This document shows, one piece after another, positions 27,267 to 36,773 of a stretch of DNA of 64,000 bases. Below the pieces are notes generated by a model, which saw nothing but the letters and a program-made list of their open reading frames with translations, had not been told where the DNA came from and did no database searches. This DNA is from Ignavibacteriales bacterium (GTDB lineage Bacteria > Bacteroidota > Ignavibacteria > Ignavibacteriales > Ignavibacteriaceae): positions 124,001-188,000 of the forward strand of contig JADJIH010000003.1 of NCBI GenBank assembly GCA_016707115.1, in the 5' to 3' direction. The first letter of the stretch is position 1, and every line of letters starts with the position of its first letter. A program made the translations under genes and the position numbers.

Positions 27267-28181
27267 TCACACCGATTTTACAGATACTGTTTTCTGCTTA
27301 AACACTGATTCAAGATTTGCAAACAATAATCCTACAAGTACAAGAGAACTACCAATTAAATGTTGTGTTGTAAGTGTTTCTTTGTAAAATATCCAGCCAA
27401 GCAAAAGGGCAACAATGGGAGTTATAAATGCAATAAGTGAAAGTAATACAACATTTATTTTTTTCATCAACCAATAAAATGAAGTAAAAGTAACTACGCT
27501 TCCAAAGAAAGCTAAGTATAGCACTGAAATAATTGCAGTGTTATCTATTTTTATATTCGATAAATCTTCAAACATAAAACCAATGATCAAACCGGCAATG
27601 CCCGCAATAAACATTGGGATTAAATTCATAGACAATGGGTTTAAATGTTTTCCGGATTTCTTTATCGTTACAGCCATCCAGGCTTGAATTACACCACTTA
27701 ATGCAACTGCAACCATACCTATAAATAGAGTTGATAAATCTGTAGTGAAGGAGTCAGAAAAGATTACAACTATTCCAATAAATCCAAGACTCATTCCTAT
27801 TATCTTTATTTTTCCAATTGATTCACTCGGAATTCTGAAAAAAGAAAATATTGCAACAAAAAATGGATAAACTCCGAATAAAACTGAGGCTAATCCAGAA
27901 GGTACAAATTGCTCGGCCCAATAAACCAAGCCAAAAGGAATTACAAACGATAGTATCCCCATTAATATATAGAGCCTGATAGATTCTTTATCCAGCTGTA
28001 ACGAAACACCTCTAACTTTCATTAATATCAGAATAAAAAAAGAGGCGGTTACGAATCTTGCGCCACTAGAAATAAATGGAGTTAGTGATTCTAAACTTGC
28101 ACGTATCACCATCCAAGTGGAACCCCAAAGAAGGCAAAGTAATATGTATGCAAATAATATTTTAAAAGTTGTCGATTTCAT
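27267..28181 (-). CDS. EamA/DMT family transporter
   Basis: A 304-residue membrane protein with ten predicted helices in two homologous halves, each an EamA domain. The first opens with CLLWGSTWMVIRASLESLTPF and the second runs from about residue 155 (GVIQAWMAV). It is a drug/metabolite transporter that probably exports an amino acid or other small metabolite; the substrate is unknown. It starts one base after pgeF. Confidence 0.88.
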   Translation of the reverse strand: MKSTTFKILFAYILLCLLWGSTWMVIRASLESLTPFISSGARFVTASFFILILMKVRGVSLQLDKESIRLYILMGILSFVIPFGLVYWAEQFVPSGLASVLFGVYPFFVAIFSFFRIPSESIGKIKIIGMSLGFIGIVVIFSDSFTTDLSTLFIGMVAVALSGVIQAWMAVTIKKSGKHLNPLSMNLIPMFIAGIAGLIIGFMFEDLSNIKIDNTAIISVLYLAFFGSVVTFTSFYWLMKKINVVLLSLIAFITPIVALLLGWIFYKETLTTQHLIGSSLVLVGLLFANLESVFKQKTVSVKSV

Positions 28182-28182
28182 T

Positions 28183-28917
28183 TTATTCTTTTATCGCAAT
28201 AACTCCAAGTGATCTTCCTGATGAATTTCCATCCCTGCGATATGAATGAAGCAAAGTACTAAACTCATAAGAGCACAACTCAGATTTTTGGATTTGATTT
28301 TTGGGAATCCCAAAATCCAGTAATATTTGATAATTAATCCCGCTAACATTTAATAAGTATTTATCACCCTTTGGCTTAACAAAAGTCTGATCAAACTTCT
28401 CAGCAACTTCTTTTCCAACTTCATAGTTAATTTGGGAAATTGATGGACCAATATATACTATCATATTTCCTGGTTTTGAAGAGAATTCCTTTTGAAGTTT
28501 AATTAAAGTTTTTAGAAGAATTTTGCTTTCGGTTCCCTGCCAGCCTGAATGAACTGCTGCAATAACTTTATTTTTTTTATCATAAATAAAAATAGGAGTA
28601 CAATCCGCCACAGCTATTGCCAAACCAAGATTCTTTTTACTTGTTATGAGAGCATCACTAGCACCATTGTCGCCACCGCATCCAATAACCTGAACAATAT
28701 CTGAATGAATTTGTCTTTGATAACCAACAGTCTCTATTGTTAATCCTATTGCTTCAAAAAATTCTTTTCTGTTTTTATCAACCAGATTCTTCTCATCCCC
28801 AACCGAATAGGAGAGATTAAAATAATATGGAGATATGGACTCTGAGGATATTTTTGTACTGAACCCAAATAGGATTTCGGGGTAATTATTAAATATGTAA
28901 GGCTTAAGTATGTACAT
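28183..28917 (-). CDS. pgeF: Laccase-domain protein (YfiH/PgeF, purine nucleoside phosphorylase-like)
   Basis: A 244-residue member of the YfiH/DUF152 family. The metal-site motifs are VADCTPIFIYD and AVHSGWQGTESK, and the VYIGPSISQINYEV segment is also typical. Studied members act on purine nucleosides or edit peptidoglycan precursors; both roles have been reported, so the specific function is uncertain. Divergent from surE across a 121-base spacer. Confidence 0.9.
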   Translation of the reverse strand: MYILKPYIFNNYPEILFGFSTKISSESISPYYFNLSYSVGDEKNLVDKNRKEFFEAIGLTIETVGYQRQIHSDIVQVIGCGGDNGASDALITSKKNLGLAIAVADCTPIFIYDKKNKVIAAVHSGWQGTESKILLKTLIKLQKEFSSKPGNMIVYIGPSISQINYEVGKEVAEKFDQTFVKPKGDKYLLNVSGINYQILLDFGIPKNQIQKSELCSYEFSTLLHSYRRDGNSSGRSLGVIAIKE

Positions 28918-29038
28918 TTTTTGAAGACAAATTTACGCAAAGTTTAGTTATCATTTGGGGGTGAATTGAAATTGCAAATTGAGACTATTTATGCTTAGTG
29001 CTATATTGCTTCAGTAAAAAAAATAATTAGGAAAAACA

Positions 29039-29818
29039 TTGAGAATTTTAGTTTCAAATGATGATGGAATTGATTCTGCAGGAATTTATTCTTTAGTCGA
29101 AGCGTTAAAAGAAATTGCTGAAGTAACAGTTGTTGCACCACATAAAGAACAGAGCGCAGTTGGGCATGCTATAACCATGCAGACACCTCTTAGAGTTTTT
29201 GAGTATCAAAAAAATGGTAAATTTTTTGGATATGCAATTGATGGCACACCAGCTGATTGCGTTAAAATCGGTATGCGTAATCTAATGCCCAGTCCGCCCG
29301 ATTTAGTTGTATCAGGAATAAATCACGGCTCAAATACAGCAATCAACATTATTTATTCAGGAACTGTCTCGGCAGCGAGAGAAGCAGCAATTATGGATGT
29401 TCCTTCAATTGCAATTTCAGTTGCAAGTCATCAGGTTTTAGATTTTTCATTCGCTTCCAATGTTGCTAAACTTCTTTCACAGGAAGTTTATAAGCGAGGC
29501 CTGCCAATAGGAACAATGTTAAATGTCAACGTTCCAAACTTACCTGCCGATCAAATAGTCGGGATGGTTGTTACAAAACAAGGAAAATCCAAGTGGGATG
29601 ATATATATGAAATGCGTATTGATCCTTATGGAAGAAATTATTATTGGCTTACAGGAAATTTAATGGATGTTGATCAATCAATAGATCTTGACCAGGCAGC
29701 TATAAAAAATAATTATGTTTCGGTTTCACCAATTCATTTTGATCTTTCAGATTATCAGACTTATGATAAGATGAAAGAATGGAATATTGAGAATCTGCTT
29801 AATGGTAAAAGAGATTGA
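29039..29818 (+). CDS. surE: 5'-nucleotidase SurE
   Basis: A 259-residue stationary-phase survival nucleotidase that dephosphorylates nucleoside 5'-monophosphates. The start is TTG: reading from it gives MRILVSNDDGID, the exact family N-terminus with the metal-binding Asp-Asp pair, and AGGAAAA lies just upstream. Also visible are PHKEQSAVGHAIT, DGTPADCVKIG and SGINHGSNTAINIIYSGTV. First gene of a four-gene plus-strand operon. Confidence 0.96.
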   Translation: MRILVSNDDGIDSAGIYSLVEALKEIAEVTVVAPHKEQSAVGHAITMQTPLRVFEYQKNGKFFGYAIDGTPADCVKIGMRNLMPSPPDLVVSGINHGSNTAINIIYSGTVSAAREAAIMDVPSIAISVASHQVLDFSFASNVAKLLSQEVYKRGLPIGTMLNVNVPNLPADQIVGMVVTKQGKSKWDDIYEMRIDPYGRNYYWLTGNLMDVDQSIDLDQAAIKNNYVSVSPIHFDLSDYQTYDKMKEWNIENLLNGKRD

Positions 29819-30668
29819 AATTTTTCAAATAGATGCTTTTACTTCGGAAGTTTTTCGAGGGAATCCTGCTGGAGTAACATTTTGCAACAATCTTACAGAG
29901 GCTGAAAAGCAGTTAATTGCAAAAGAAATGAATCTTTCAGAAACTGCTTTTATAAGTGAATCCCAAATAGCTGATTATAAACTACAATGGTTCACTCCAT
30001 CTAAAGAAGTAAATTTATGTGGGCATGCAACTATCGCCTCGCTTCATTATCTTTTTGAAAAAGGAATTGTATCAGATAACCAAATCATTGATTTTGAAAC
30101 CCTTTCTGGAATAATTAGTTGTGCCAGTAAAAGTGGAAAGTTCTTTATGCAAATTCCTAGTCCGCTATTAAATGAGTTTGAGGGTTGCAAGGAAGAAATA
30201 TTAGAAGCTCTTGGTATAGAAAGAGTTGATGTTTCCGATTTACCTTTTATTCTGCTTGATAACGGTTATCTTTTCATCGGCATTAATACATTACAAGCTC
30301 TTTGGAAAATCAAACCCGACTTTAAAAGACTGTATGAATTAAGTGCCATCAAAAAAGAGTTTTTTGATATTGCTGTTTTTACTACTGAAACTGTTGATAA
30401 TGATGCATCTGCACATGTAAGATTTTTTGCACCGTATCATGGTATTGATGAAGATCCGGTCACAGGTTCTGCTTGCGGACCTTTGCTGCTTGTCTTGATT
30501 AAGTTAGGATTGATTAATAATTATTTGGATGATTCATTCATTAAAATTGAACAGGGTGATATGCTCAATCGAAAAGGAAGAGTTGAAGTTAAATTCAAGA
30601 GCACTATAAACGAATTGATAATAGCAGGTAATGCAATTACAGTGTTAAAAGGAAAGTTAAATTTTTGA
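29802..30668 (+). CDS. PhzF family isomerase-like protein
   Basis: A PhzF-fold protein of about 288 residues. The N-terminus FQIDAFTSEVFRGNPAGV, the MNLSETAFI motif with the catalytic-type glutamate, LCGHATIA and the C-terminal DPVTGSACGPLL mirror repeat are all present. PhzF proper isomerises trans-2,3-dihydro-3-hydroxyanthranilate, but most genomic members have unknown substrates. I place the start at ATG 29802 (MVKEIEIFQ), which overlaps surE by 17 bases; an in-frame TTG at 29787 is less likely. Confidence 0.88.
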   Translation: MVKEIEIFQIDAFTSEVFRGNPAGVTFCNNLTEAEKQLIAKEMNLSETAFISESQIADYKLQWFTPSKEVNLCGHATIASLHYLFEKGIVSDNQIIDFETLSGIISCASKSGKFFMQIPSPLLNEFEGCKEEILEALGIERVDVSDLPFILLDNGYLFIGINTLQALWKIKPDFKRLYELSAIKKEFFDIAVFTTETVDNDASAHVRFFAPYHGIDEDPVTGSACGPLLLVLIKLGLINNYLDDSFIKIEQGDMLNRKGRVEVKFKSTINELIIAGNAITVLKGKLNF

Positions 30669-32806
30669 TGTTTGGATTTGAAAAGATAGACTTAAGTTTT
30701 TCATTTAGTGCGATTTTCTTTTTTATAGGTCTGATATTATTAGCGGCTTATTCAGTCTATGCTTATAGATTTACCCTTCCTCCGGTTTCAAAAACTAAAA
30801 GATTTACACTAACATTACTCAGATCAATTGCTCTGATTATTCTATTATTTATTTTTTTCGAACCTGTTTTAACATTGACAAAGAAAAATATTCTAACACC
30901 AATAAACCTTTTCTTTTTTGATAACAGTAAATCGATAACAATTGAAGATGGTACAAATCGGATACAAACATTAAAGAGATTATTTGAACAAACTAAGTCA
31001 AATTCAATAAATGGAAAAAAAGAATTTCTTTCATTTGGCTCGTCAATTAGTTTGATTGATGAGGATAGTCTTACTTTGATTAATTTTTCTGAATCGGTAA
31101 CTGATTTTGCAGAGATTTTTTCAAATATTAATCAGACAGAGAACAATATTGCCTCAATAACAATCATTTCTGATGGCGTTATCACCGAAGGCTCTACTCC
31201 TATATACAGAGCTGAAAAACTTGGGATTCCAGTTTTTACTGTAGGAATTGGGGATAGCACTAAAAAGAATGATGTTGAAATAAAGAATGTTATAAACAAC
31301 GAATTCATTTATGCAGAAACTCCAACCACTATTTTAGCAACTGTGTTAAACAAAGGATTTTCGGGAAAAATTTCACAAATATCTCTTTACGATAATTTAC
31401 AATTGATTGAACAAAAAAGTTTAGTTCTGGATGCAAGCGGAGTAAACTCAATTTCATTTAATTACACACCTATTCAGAGCGGTGAAAAGAAACTTACTTT
31501 AAGAATTAGTAATCAGAATGGTGAATCAACTTTTTTAAATAATCAAAAAGTTTTTTACATAAATGTTTTAAATAATAAAATTAATGTTTTGCTTCTTGCC
31601 GGCAGCCCTTCTCCGGATTTAACGTTTATAAAAAATTCACTTTCCTCTGATCAAAACCTGAAAGTTAATACACTAACTCAAATTACTGCCGGAACTTTTC
31701 TGGAACAGAATCCTCAAACAAAACTAGATAGTGCAGATATTATTTATCTGATTGAGTTCCCAACAAATTCAACAAGTGAAGATTTTATTACAAGATTGAG
31801 CAACAAACTCGAAAATAGTAATACTCCGTTTTTTCTAATGCTTTCGGGCGAAGTGGATATAAAGAAATTAAATCGCATCAGCAGTTTATTACCATTTACC
31901 ATTCAGATTATTGATAAGAATTATTTGCAGGTTCAACCAGATATTCAGCTCAGCGAATTATCCAATCCGGTTTTACAGAATAATTTATTAAACGATTGGA
32001 ATAATCTGCCACCTATTTCTCAACCGATTGTTTCACTGACACTTAAACCTGAAAGTAAACTTCTTGCTAAAGTAAGAATTAACAACCAGCCGAGGAATAA
32101 TCCATTAATTGTTAGCAGAAGTTTTGGATCAAAAAGATCGATAGCTGTTATTGGAAAAGATATTTGGAAATGGAAACTTCAAACAGCAACAAAAGACTTA
32201 ACATTATTTGATAATTTTATTTTTAGTTCTGCTCGCTGGTTAAATGCTCCTGATGATCAGAAAAAGGTAAAAATCAAAGCATCAAAAAAGATTTATTCGT
32301 CCGGTGAGTTAGTGGAGTTTTCTGCACAAGTATATGATGAATCTTTCAACCCTGTTAATGAGGCCATAATTAATCTTAACATCAAAACAGGAGATTATAA
32401 AGAAGAACTGAATTTAACATCAGTGGGCGATGGCTTATATGAAGGAAGTTTTTCGACGATAAAAAACGGAGATTATCTTTTCAAAGGAACCGCAACTTTT
32501 AATGGCAAATATCTTGGGGAAGACAAAGGTTCCTTTAATGTTGGTGATGTTGAAATAGAAATGATAGATTCAAGAATGAATTATGAATTTTTAAATTTAT
32601 TAGCTTCCCAAACCAATGGAAAGTACTTCGATCCAGATAAATACGAGATGCTTTTAGATTATCTTAAAAAATCAAATGCTAATTCAACCAAAGAAAAACT
32701 AATCACATCAGAAATCAGACTTTGGTCTGATGAGTGGTTATTAATAATCGTGATTCTTCTTTTTGCATCCGAATGGTTCATTCGTAAAAGAACTGGAATG
32801 TTATGA
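30668..32806 (+). CDS. Large inner-membrane protein with von Willebrand-A-like periplasmic domain
   Basis: A protein of about 712 residues. Two N-terminal transmembrane helices (about 10-30 and 40-60) precede a long extracytoplasmic region, and a final helix lies near residues 688-705. After the second helix the strand NLFFFDNSKSI and later TIISDGVITEGSTP resemble a vWA domain; the DxSxS metal motif is approximate. Beta-sandwich segments follow. Similar proteins occur beside BatA-like genes. The ATG overlaps the phzF stop (TGATG). Role unknown, possibly envelope assembly. Confidence 0.75.
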   Translation: MFGFEKIDLSFSFSAIFFFIGLILLAAYSVYAYRFTLPPVSKTKRFTLTLLRSIALIILLFIFFEPVLTLTKKNILTPINLFFFDNSKSITIEDGTNRIQTLKRLFEQTKSNSINGKKEFLSFGSSISLIDEDSLTLINFSESVTDFAEIFSNINQTENNIASITIISDGVITEGSTPIYRAEKLGIPVFTVGIGDSTKKNDVEIKNVINNEFIYAETPTTILATVLNKGFSGKISQISLYDNLQLIEQKSLVLDASGVNSISFNYTPIQSGEKKLTLRISNQNGESTFLNNQKVFYINVLNNKINVLLLAGSPSPDLTFIKNSLSSDQNLKVNTLTQITAGTFLEQNPQTKLDSADIIYLIEFPTNSTSEDFITRLSNKLENSNTPFFLMLSGEVDIKKLNRISSLLPFTIQIIDKNYLQVQPDIQLSELSNPVLQNNLLNDWNNLPPISQPIVSLTLKPESKLLAKVRINNQPRNNPLIVSRSFGSKRSIAVIGKDIWKWKLQTATKDLTLFDNFIFSSARWLNAPDDQKKVKIKASKKIYSSGELVEFSAQVYDESFNPVNEAIINLNIKTGDYKEELNLTSVGDGLYEGSFSTIKNGDYLFKGTATFNGKYLGEDKGSFNVGDVEIEMIDSRMNYEFLNLLASQTNGKYFDPDKYEMLLDYLKKSNANSTKEKLITSEIRLWSDEWLLIIVILLFASEWFIRKRTGML

Positions 32807-33507
32807 TGTATTTGGGGGAACCAAAATATTTTGCAAATAATCTTTTCGATTTTATACTTCCCAGATTTTGCTGCTCATGTAAGACAAAACTTTCAGTTAA
32901 TCAGGATACAATGTGTGTTGATTGCTTATCTAAAATTCAAAGATCGAACTCATCAAGACTTAAACGAGAGTTTGAAAGAAAATTCTTTAATAATAAAATT
33001 ATTTCTGAATTTTATTCACCATTTGTTTTTGAAAAAGATAAAGAACTTCAGCACGCCATTCACGCATTAAAGTATGACAAGAAATTTCCTGTTGGAATTT
33101 TTCTAGGAAAAGTTCTTGCTGCCGAAATAAAGAGTTCTAAAACTAATTGGAAATTTGACTTAATCATCCCAATTCCCCTTCATCAACTAAAAAAAGCAGA
33201 ACGTGGATACAATCAGGCTTACTATATCGCTAAAGGTGTTGGAAAAATATTTAAAGTAAAAGTATCAGACCGAAGCGTAAAGAGAATTAAGTACACAGAA
33301 TCCCAAACAACAATGAATTTAAATGAACGTGAAGAAAATATTTCTGGAGCATTTAAAGTAAAATGGAATACTCAAGTCCGCGGAAAAAATATTTTGTTGC
33401 TGGATGACGTTATAACAACAGGCGCAACAATTTCTGAGTGTGGCAAAATTCTTTTAGAAGCCGGAGCTTCTAAAGTTTACGCAGCTTCAATAGCAATTGC
33501 CGACTAA
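32803..33507 (+). CDS. comF: ComF family phosphoribosyltransferase-like protein
   Basis: A 234-residue protein related to ComF/GntX, needed for DNA uptake in naturally competent bacteria. The N-terminal zinc ribbon is visible (CCSC at 23-26 and CVDC at 38-41). The C-terminal phosphoribosyltransferase domain has the PRPP loop ILLLDDVITTGATI near residue 200 and the GYNQAYYIAKGV motif. Last gene of the surE operon, overlapping the upstream gene by four bases. Competence itself is not shown. Confidence 0.88.
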   Translation: MMYLGEPKYFANNLFDFILPRFCCSCKTKLSVNQDTMCVDCLSKIQRSNSSRLKREFERKFFNNKIISEFYSPFVFEKDKELQHAIHALKYDKKFPVGIFLGKVLAAEIKSSKTNWKFDLIIPIPLHQLKKAERGYNQAYYIAKGVGKIFKVKVSDRSVKRIKYTESQTTMNLNEREENISGAFKVKWNTQVRGKNILLLDDVITTGATISECGKILLEAGASKVYAASIAIAD

Positions 33508-33508
33508 T

Positions 33509-35137
33509 TTACATTTGTTCTGGAGCAGTTACACCAAGAATACTTAACCCATTCTTAATGACAACCATTGTTGCAAAGGCTAATGCCAATCTTGCTTCTG
33601 CAAGATGTCTTTCTGTTCCCAGTATTCTGCAAGATCTGTTAAATCTGTGATAGGAACTTGCTAAATCATAAAGGTAAGTACACAATTTATGCGATTCTAA
33701 ATTCTCTGCACTATTTAATACTTCTTCTTTAAAGTTGTGAAGAACTTTCAGTAAAGCTTGCTCATCTTCATGAGTTAATAAATCCAAATGATTAATTGAA
33801 ACTTCTAGTTGTTCCTCTTGGACTCTTCTAAGAATTGAACTAATACGGGCGTGAGCATACTGAAGATAGAAAACAGGATTTTCATCAGATTGTTTTTTTG
33901 CAACGGCAAGATCAAAAATCATATGAGAATTAACGTTTCGCATATTAAAGAAGTAACGCACAACATCTATTCCAACTTCTTCATTCAATTCATCAATTGT
34001 AATATAATTAGCTTTTCTAGTAGACATTTTAACTACTTCGCCGCCATCCATAATTGTAACAAATTGATGTATCAAAACTTTTACTTTTGAAGAATCGTAA
34101 CCGATTGCTTTCAATCCAGCCATTACATCGGGATAAGTAGCGTTGTGATCAGAACCAAAAAGATCAATTAACAAATCATATCCACGATCCAGTTTAACGG
34201 CATGATATGCAATATCCGGAAGGCGATAAGTGGGTTCGCCTGTATTCTTAACAATTACTTTATCTTCCGTTTGTCCAAGTTCAGAAAGTTTTAACCAAAT
34301 TGCTCCATCTTTTTCATAAGAAAGATTTTTTTCTTTAAAAATCTTTAAGAGTTCTTCAATCTTTCCTTCTTCATAAAGTGTGTTTTCATTAAAAAATATT
34401 TTATGATTTATACCAAGATTTTTTAGAGATTTTTTTATATCGAAAAATATTTCCTGTTCCGCAGTGTCTTTAAATATAGATTCTGGATCTTCATTACGAA
34501 GTTCATCGCCATGCTTTATAAATAATTGCATTGCAATTTCTTTAATATAATCACCTTGATAATAATCTTCAGGAAAAGTAATCTTTTCACCTAATGTTTC
34601 AAGATATCGCAATTTTACAGAATCACCAAGTACACGCATCTGCCTTCCGGCATTATTGAAATAATATTCACGCTCAACTTCATAACCAATCCATTCAAGT
34701 AAATTTGCAACCGTATCGCCAACAACGGCATTTCTTCCATGCCCAACTGTTAAAGGTCCTGTTGGATTTGCAGAAACAAATTCAACGTTTGCACGTTTGC
34801 CTAAATACTTGTCAGATTTTCCAAAATTTTCTTTTTTATCAAGAATTTCTTTAATGATTTTTGAAGTGTATTCTGAAGAAAAGAAAAAATTAATAAATCC
34901 TGGTCCTGCAATTTCAGTCTTTACAATAACTGAACTATCAAGATTTAATGAATCAATAATTTCTTGTGCTATAGCTTTGGGATTTTTCTTAAGAATTTTT
35001 GTAAGAAGCATAGCAGCATTGCTGGATAGATCACCATGCTCTATTGATTTAGGAATATCAAAAGATATAGGGATTTCTTTTAGTTGAGGTATTTTACTTT
35101 CAGCTTCTTTGAATGCGGAGTATAGGTATTCTTTCAA
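33509..35137 (-). CDS. argS: Arginyl-tRNA synthetase
   Basis: A 542-residue class I aminoacyl-tRNA synthetase that charges tRNA-Arg. The HIGH-like motif is in SANPTGPLTVGHGRNAVVGD, the KMSK-like motif is VVKMSTRKANYITIDEL, and the C-terminal DALR anticodon-binding domain ends in the usual LSILGVTAPEQM. The start read here is TTG. It ends two bases from comF on the opposite strand, so the two operons converge. Confidence 0.97.
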   Translation of the reverse strand: MKEYLYSAFKEAESKIPQLKEIPISFDIPKSIEHGDLSSNAAMLLTKILKKNPKAIAQEIIDSLNLDSSVIVKTEIAGPGFINFFFSSEYTSKIIKEILDKKENFGKSDKYLGKRANVEFVSANPTGPLTVGHGRNAVVGDTVANLLEWIGYEVEREYYFNNAGRQMRVLGDSVKLRYLETLGEKITFPEDYYQGDYIKEIAMQLFIKHGDELRNEDPESIFKDTAEQEIFFDIKKSLKNLGINHKIFFNENTLYEEGKIEELLKIFKEKNLSYEKDGAIWLKLSELGQTEDKVIVKNTGEPTYRLPDIAYHAVKLDRGYDLLIDLFGSDHNATYPDVMAGLKAIGYDSSKVKVLIHQFVTIMDGGEVVKMSTRKANYITIDELNEEVGIDVVRYFFNMRNVNSHMIFDLAVAKKQSDENPVFYLQYAHARISSILRRVQEEQLEVSINHLDLLTHEDEQALLKVLHNFKEEVLNSAENLESHKLCTYLYDLASSYHRFNRSCRILGTERHLAEARLALAFATMVVIKNGLSILGVTAPEQM

Positions 35138-35165
35138 ATGATATCAATTTATGTTTGATGATAAT

Positions 35166-35606
35166 TTATTTAGTAGTTTTTTTTCTAGTAGTTTTTGCAA
35201 CCGTCTTAGTTGTTTTAGTTGCAGTTTTAGACTTTGGTTTCACTTCTTTTTTTCTTAATTCAGGATCTATTACTTCTATGGATGGTGCATCACCCCAGAG
35301 TTTTTCGATATTGTAAAACTCACGTGCTTCCTTCTTAAATACATGCACAACAACATCCACATAATCCAATAAAACCCAACTAAGAGCTGTATATCCCTCT
35401 TTGTGCCAGCATTTAATTCCTTCGTCCCTTAAACTTTTATCAACTTCATCAGCAATAGCTTTAACTTGTGTGTCAGAATCAGCAGAACAAATCACAAAAA
35501 AATCTGAGAATGTTGTAAGGCTGCGTAAATCGATAATACGAACATCATATCCTTTTTTATTAAAAATAAGATCAGCAATTTTTTCAGCAAATAATTTTGA
35601 ATCCAA
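35166..35606 (-). CDS. rsfS: Ribosomal silencing factor RsfS with basic tail
   Basis: A 146-residue RsfS/Iojap protein that binds L14 of the large subunit and blocks subunit joining. Family features are RIIDLRSLTTFSDFFVICS, CWHKEGYTALSWVLLDYVDVVVHVF and the RE-FYNIEKLWGDAP end. The start is TTG with a good GGGAG ribosome site six bases upstream. After about residue 120 a Lys/Thr/Ala repeat tail extends the protein; that tail is unusual. Confidence 0.93.
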   Translation of the reverse strand: MDSKLFAEKIADLIFNKKGYDVRIIDLRSLTTFSDFFVICSADSDTQVKAIADEVDKSLRDEGIKCWHKEGYTALSWVLLDYVDVVVHVFKKEAREFYNIEKLWGDAPSIEVIDPELRKKEVKPKSKTATKTTKTVAKTTRKKTTK

Positions 35607-35608
35607 TA

Positions 35609-36118
35609 TTAACTCCCGCTTTTTTGAAAATAATTTTTATAGTCTTTTCCAATAACAATAGTAAGGTCTAAAAAGTAGCTTTTATTTTTTTCAGTAATGA
35701 TAAATCTTTTGTCAAGATTTAATGAATCAGCAACCCGGTTTGCAGTTTCAATTTTTCCAAGTCGATCAATTATAAATGTATTATCAATATCAAACGAACG
35801 ATAATTTCCTGTCTTAACAACATCAATACCCTTTGATCTAAGAACATCGGTCAAACCGTCTCCAATACCAGCAACACCACAACCGTTTAATACTTCTACC
35901 TGTATTAATTGTTGAACATTCTGCGGTTTAGTATTTTTATCATCGTTTGAATTTATTATCCCTGTTTTATCTAAAATTGAGTAAAGTAAAAACACTGCAA
36001 ACAAAGATAAAATTACTGAGGCAATAATAAAGAAAAGGTTTGTATTTTTTTCTGAGTTAGGATTTATCGAAAAGTTTTCTTTCTGAACTTCTTTATCCTT
36101 CACAATACTTTCCGACAA
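35609..36118 (-). CDS. Membrane-anchored LytR_C domain protein
   Basis: A 169-residue protein with one transmembrane helix (about residues 27-48) and a C-terminal LytR_C domain recognised by QVEVLNGCGVAGIGDGLTDVL and FIIDRLGKIETANRVADSL. It has no LytR-CpsA-Psr catalytic domain, so it is a stand-alone version. The predicted TTG start follows the upstream stop codon immediately and lacks a clear ribosome site; GTG five codons later is an alternative. Probably co-transcribed with rsfS and argS. Confidence 0.8.
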   Translation of the reverse strand: MSESIVKDKEVQKENFSINPNSEKNTNLFFIIASVILSLFAVFLLYSILDKTGIINSNDDKNTKPQNVQQLIQVEVLNGCGVAGIGDGLTDVLRSKGIDVVKTGNYRSFDIDNTFIIDRLGKIETANRVADSLNLDKRFIITEKNKSYFLDLTIVIGKDYKNYFQKSGS

Positions 36119-36631
36119 TTAATACATAAAGGAATTGTAACCCGCACCGAAAAATCTATCATTAAACGAATTACTATTGAAACCATTATATCTGTTGAAT
36201 GGATCGTAAAAGTAATTTGGTACATTTCGGTACTGAATTGAAATTGATACATCTTCCCAAGGGCGATAATTAAATGCAGCACGGCTGACATAAATTCCCT
36301 GGATAGAATTTTGAAAATCCTTACCTAATGAACTGTAAGGACTTGTTACAAAACTAGCATCCAGCTGAATATTCATATTATCTGAGAATTTATACATCAT
36401 ACTGTTTGTATAAGTTGCTAAACTTGTTCCGTAATCACCAATTGTAGAATATGATAATCCAATAGAATGATGCATACTAAAATTATCTGGATTGATAAAT
36501 CCAAATAATGAATTGGATGAATTATTCATTATTCCATCTTTTGGTTTCTCAGTCTCAAAAACCGGATCTTTAAACTGAGCGTTGATAGAAACTGATAATA
36601 ACACAGATAGTATAAATAAATGCTTTTTCAT
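36119..36631 (-). CDS. Exported protein of unknown function
   Basis: A 170-residue protein with a signal peptide (residues 1-18, ending SINAQ). The mature part is Asn/Ser/Tyr/Phe-rich with beta-prone segments (SIGLSYSTIGDYGTSL, VSISIQYRNVP) and a Tyr/Asn/Phe-rich tail. It resembles small surface or barrel-type proteins but I do not recognise a family. It heads the rsfS-argS gene run. Confidence 0.65.
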   Translation of the reverse strand: MKKHLFILSVLLSVSINAQFKDPVFETEKPKDGIMNNSSNSLFGFINPDNFSMHHSIGLSYSTIGDYGTSLATYTNSMMYKFSDNMNIQLDASFVTSPYSSLGKDFQNSIQGIYVSRAAFNYRPWEDVSISIQYRNVPNYFYDPFNRYNGFNSNSFNDRFFGAGYNSFMY

Positions 36632-36773
36632 AATTTTCTCAAAATTTCCACTTCGATTTTATACAAATACTTACTTAATGTCAATGAATGTTAATATACT
36701 TTAGACGCAGCAAAACCCATTTTTCCATTAAGTTGATGATTATTTCTACAATTTTTTTTATTTATTTTGATAC

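Noticed and set aside
29787..29801. TTG start for the PhzF-like gene at 29787
   Set aside because: The ATG five codons later gives the typical N-terminus and a shorter overlap with surE.
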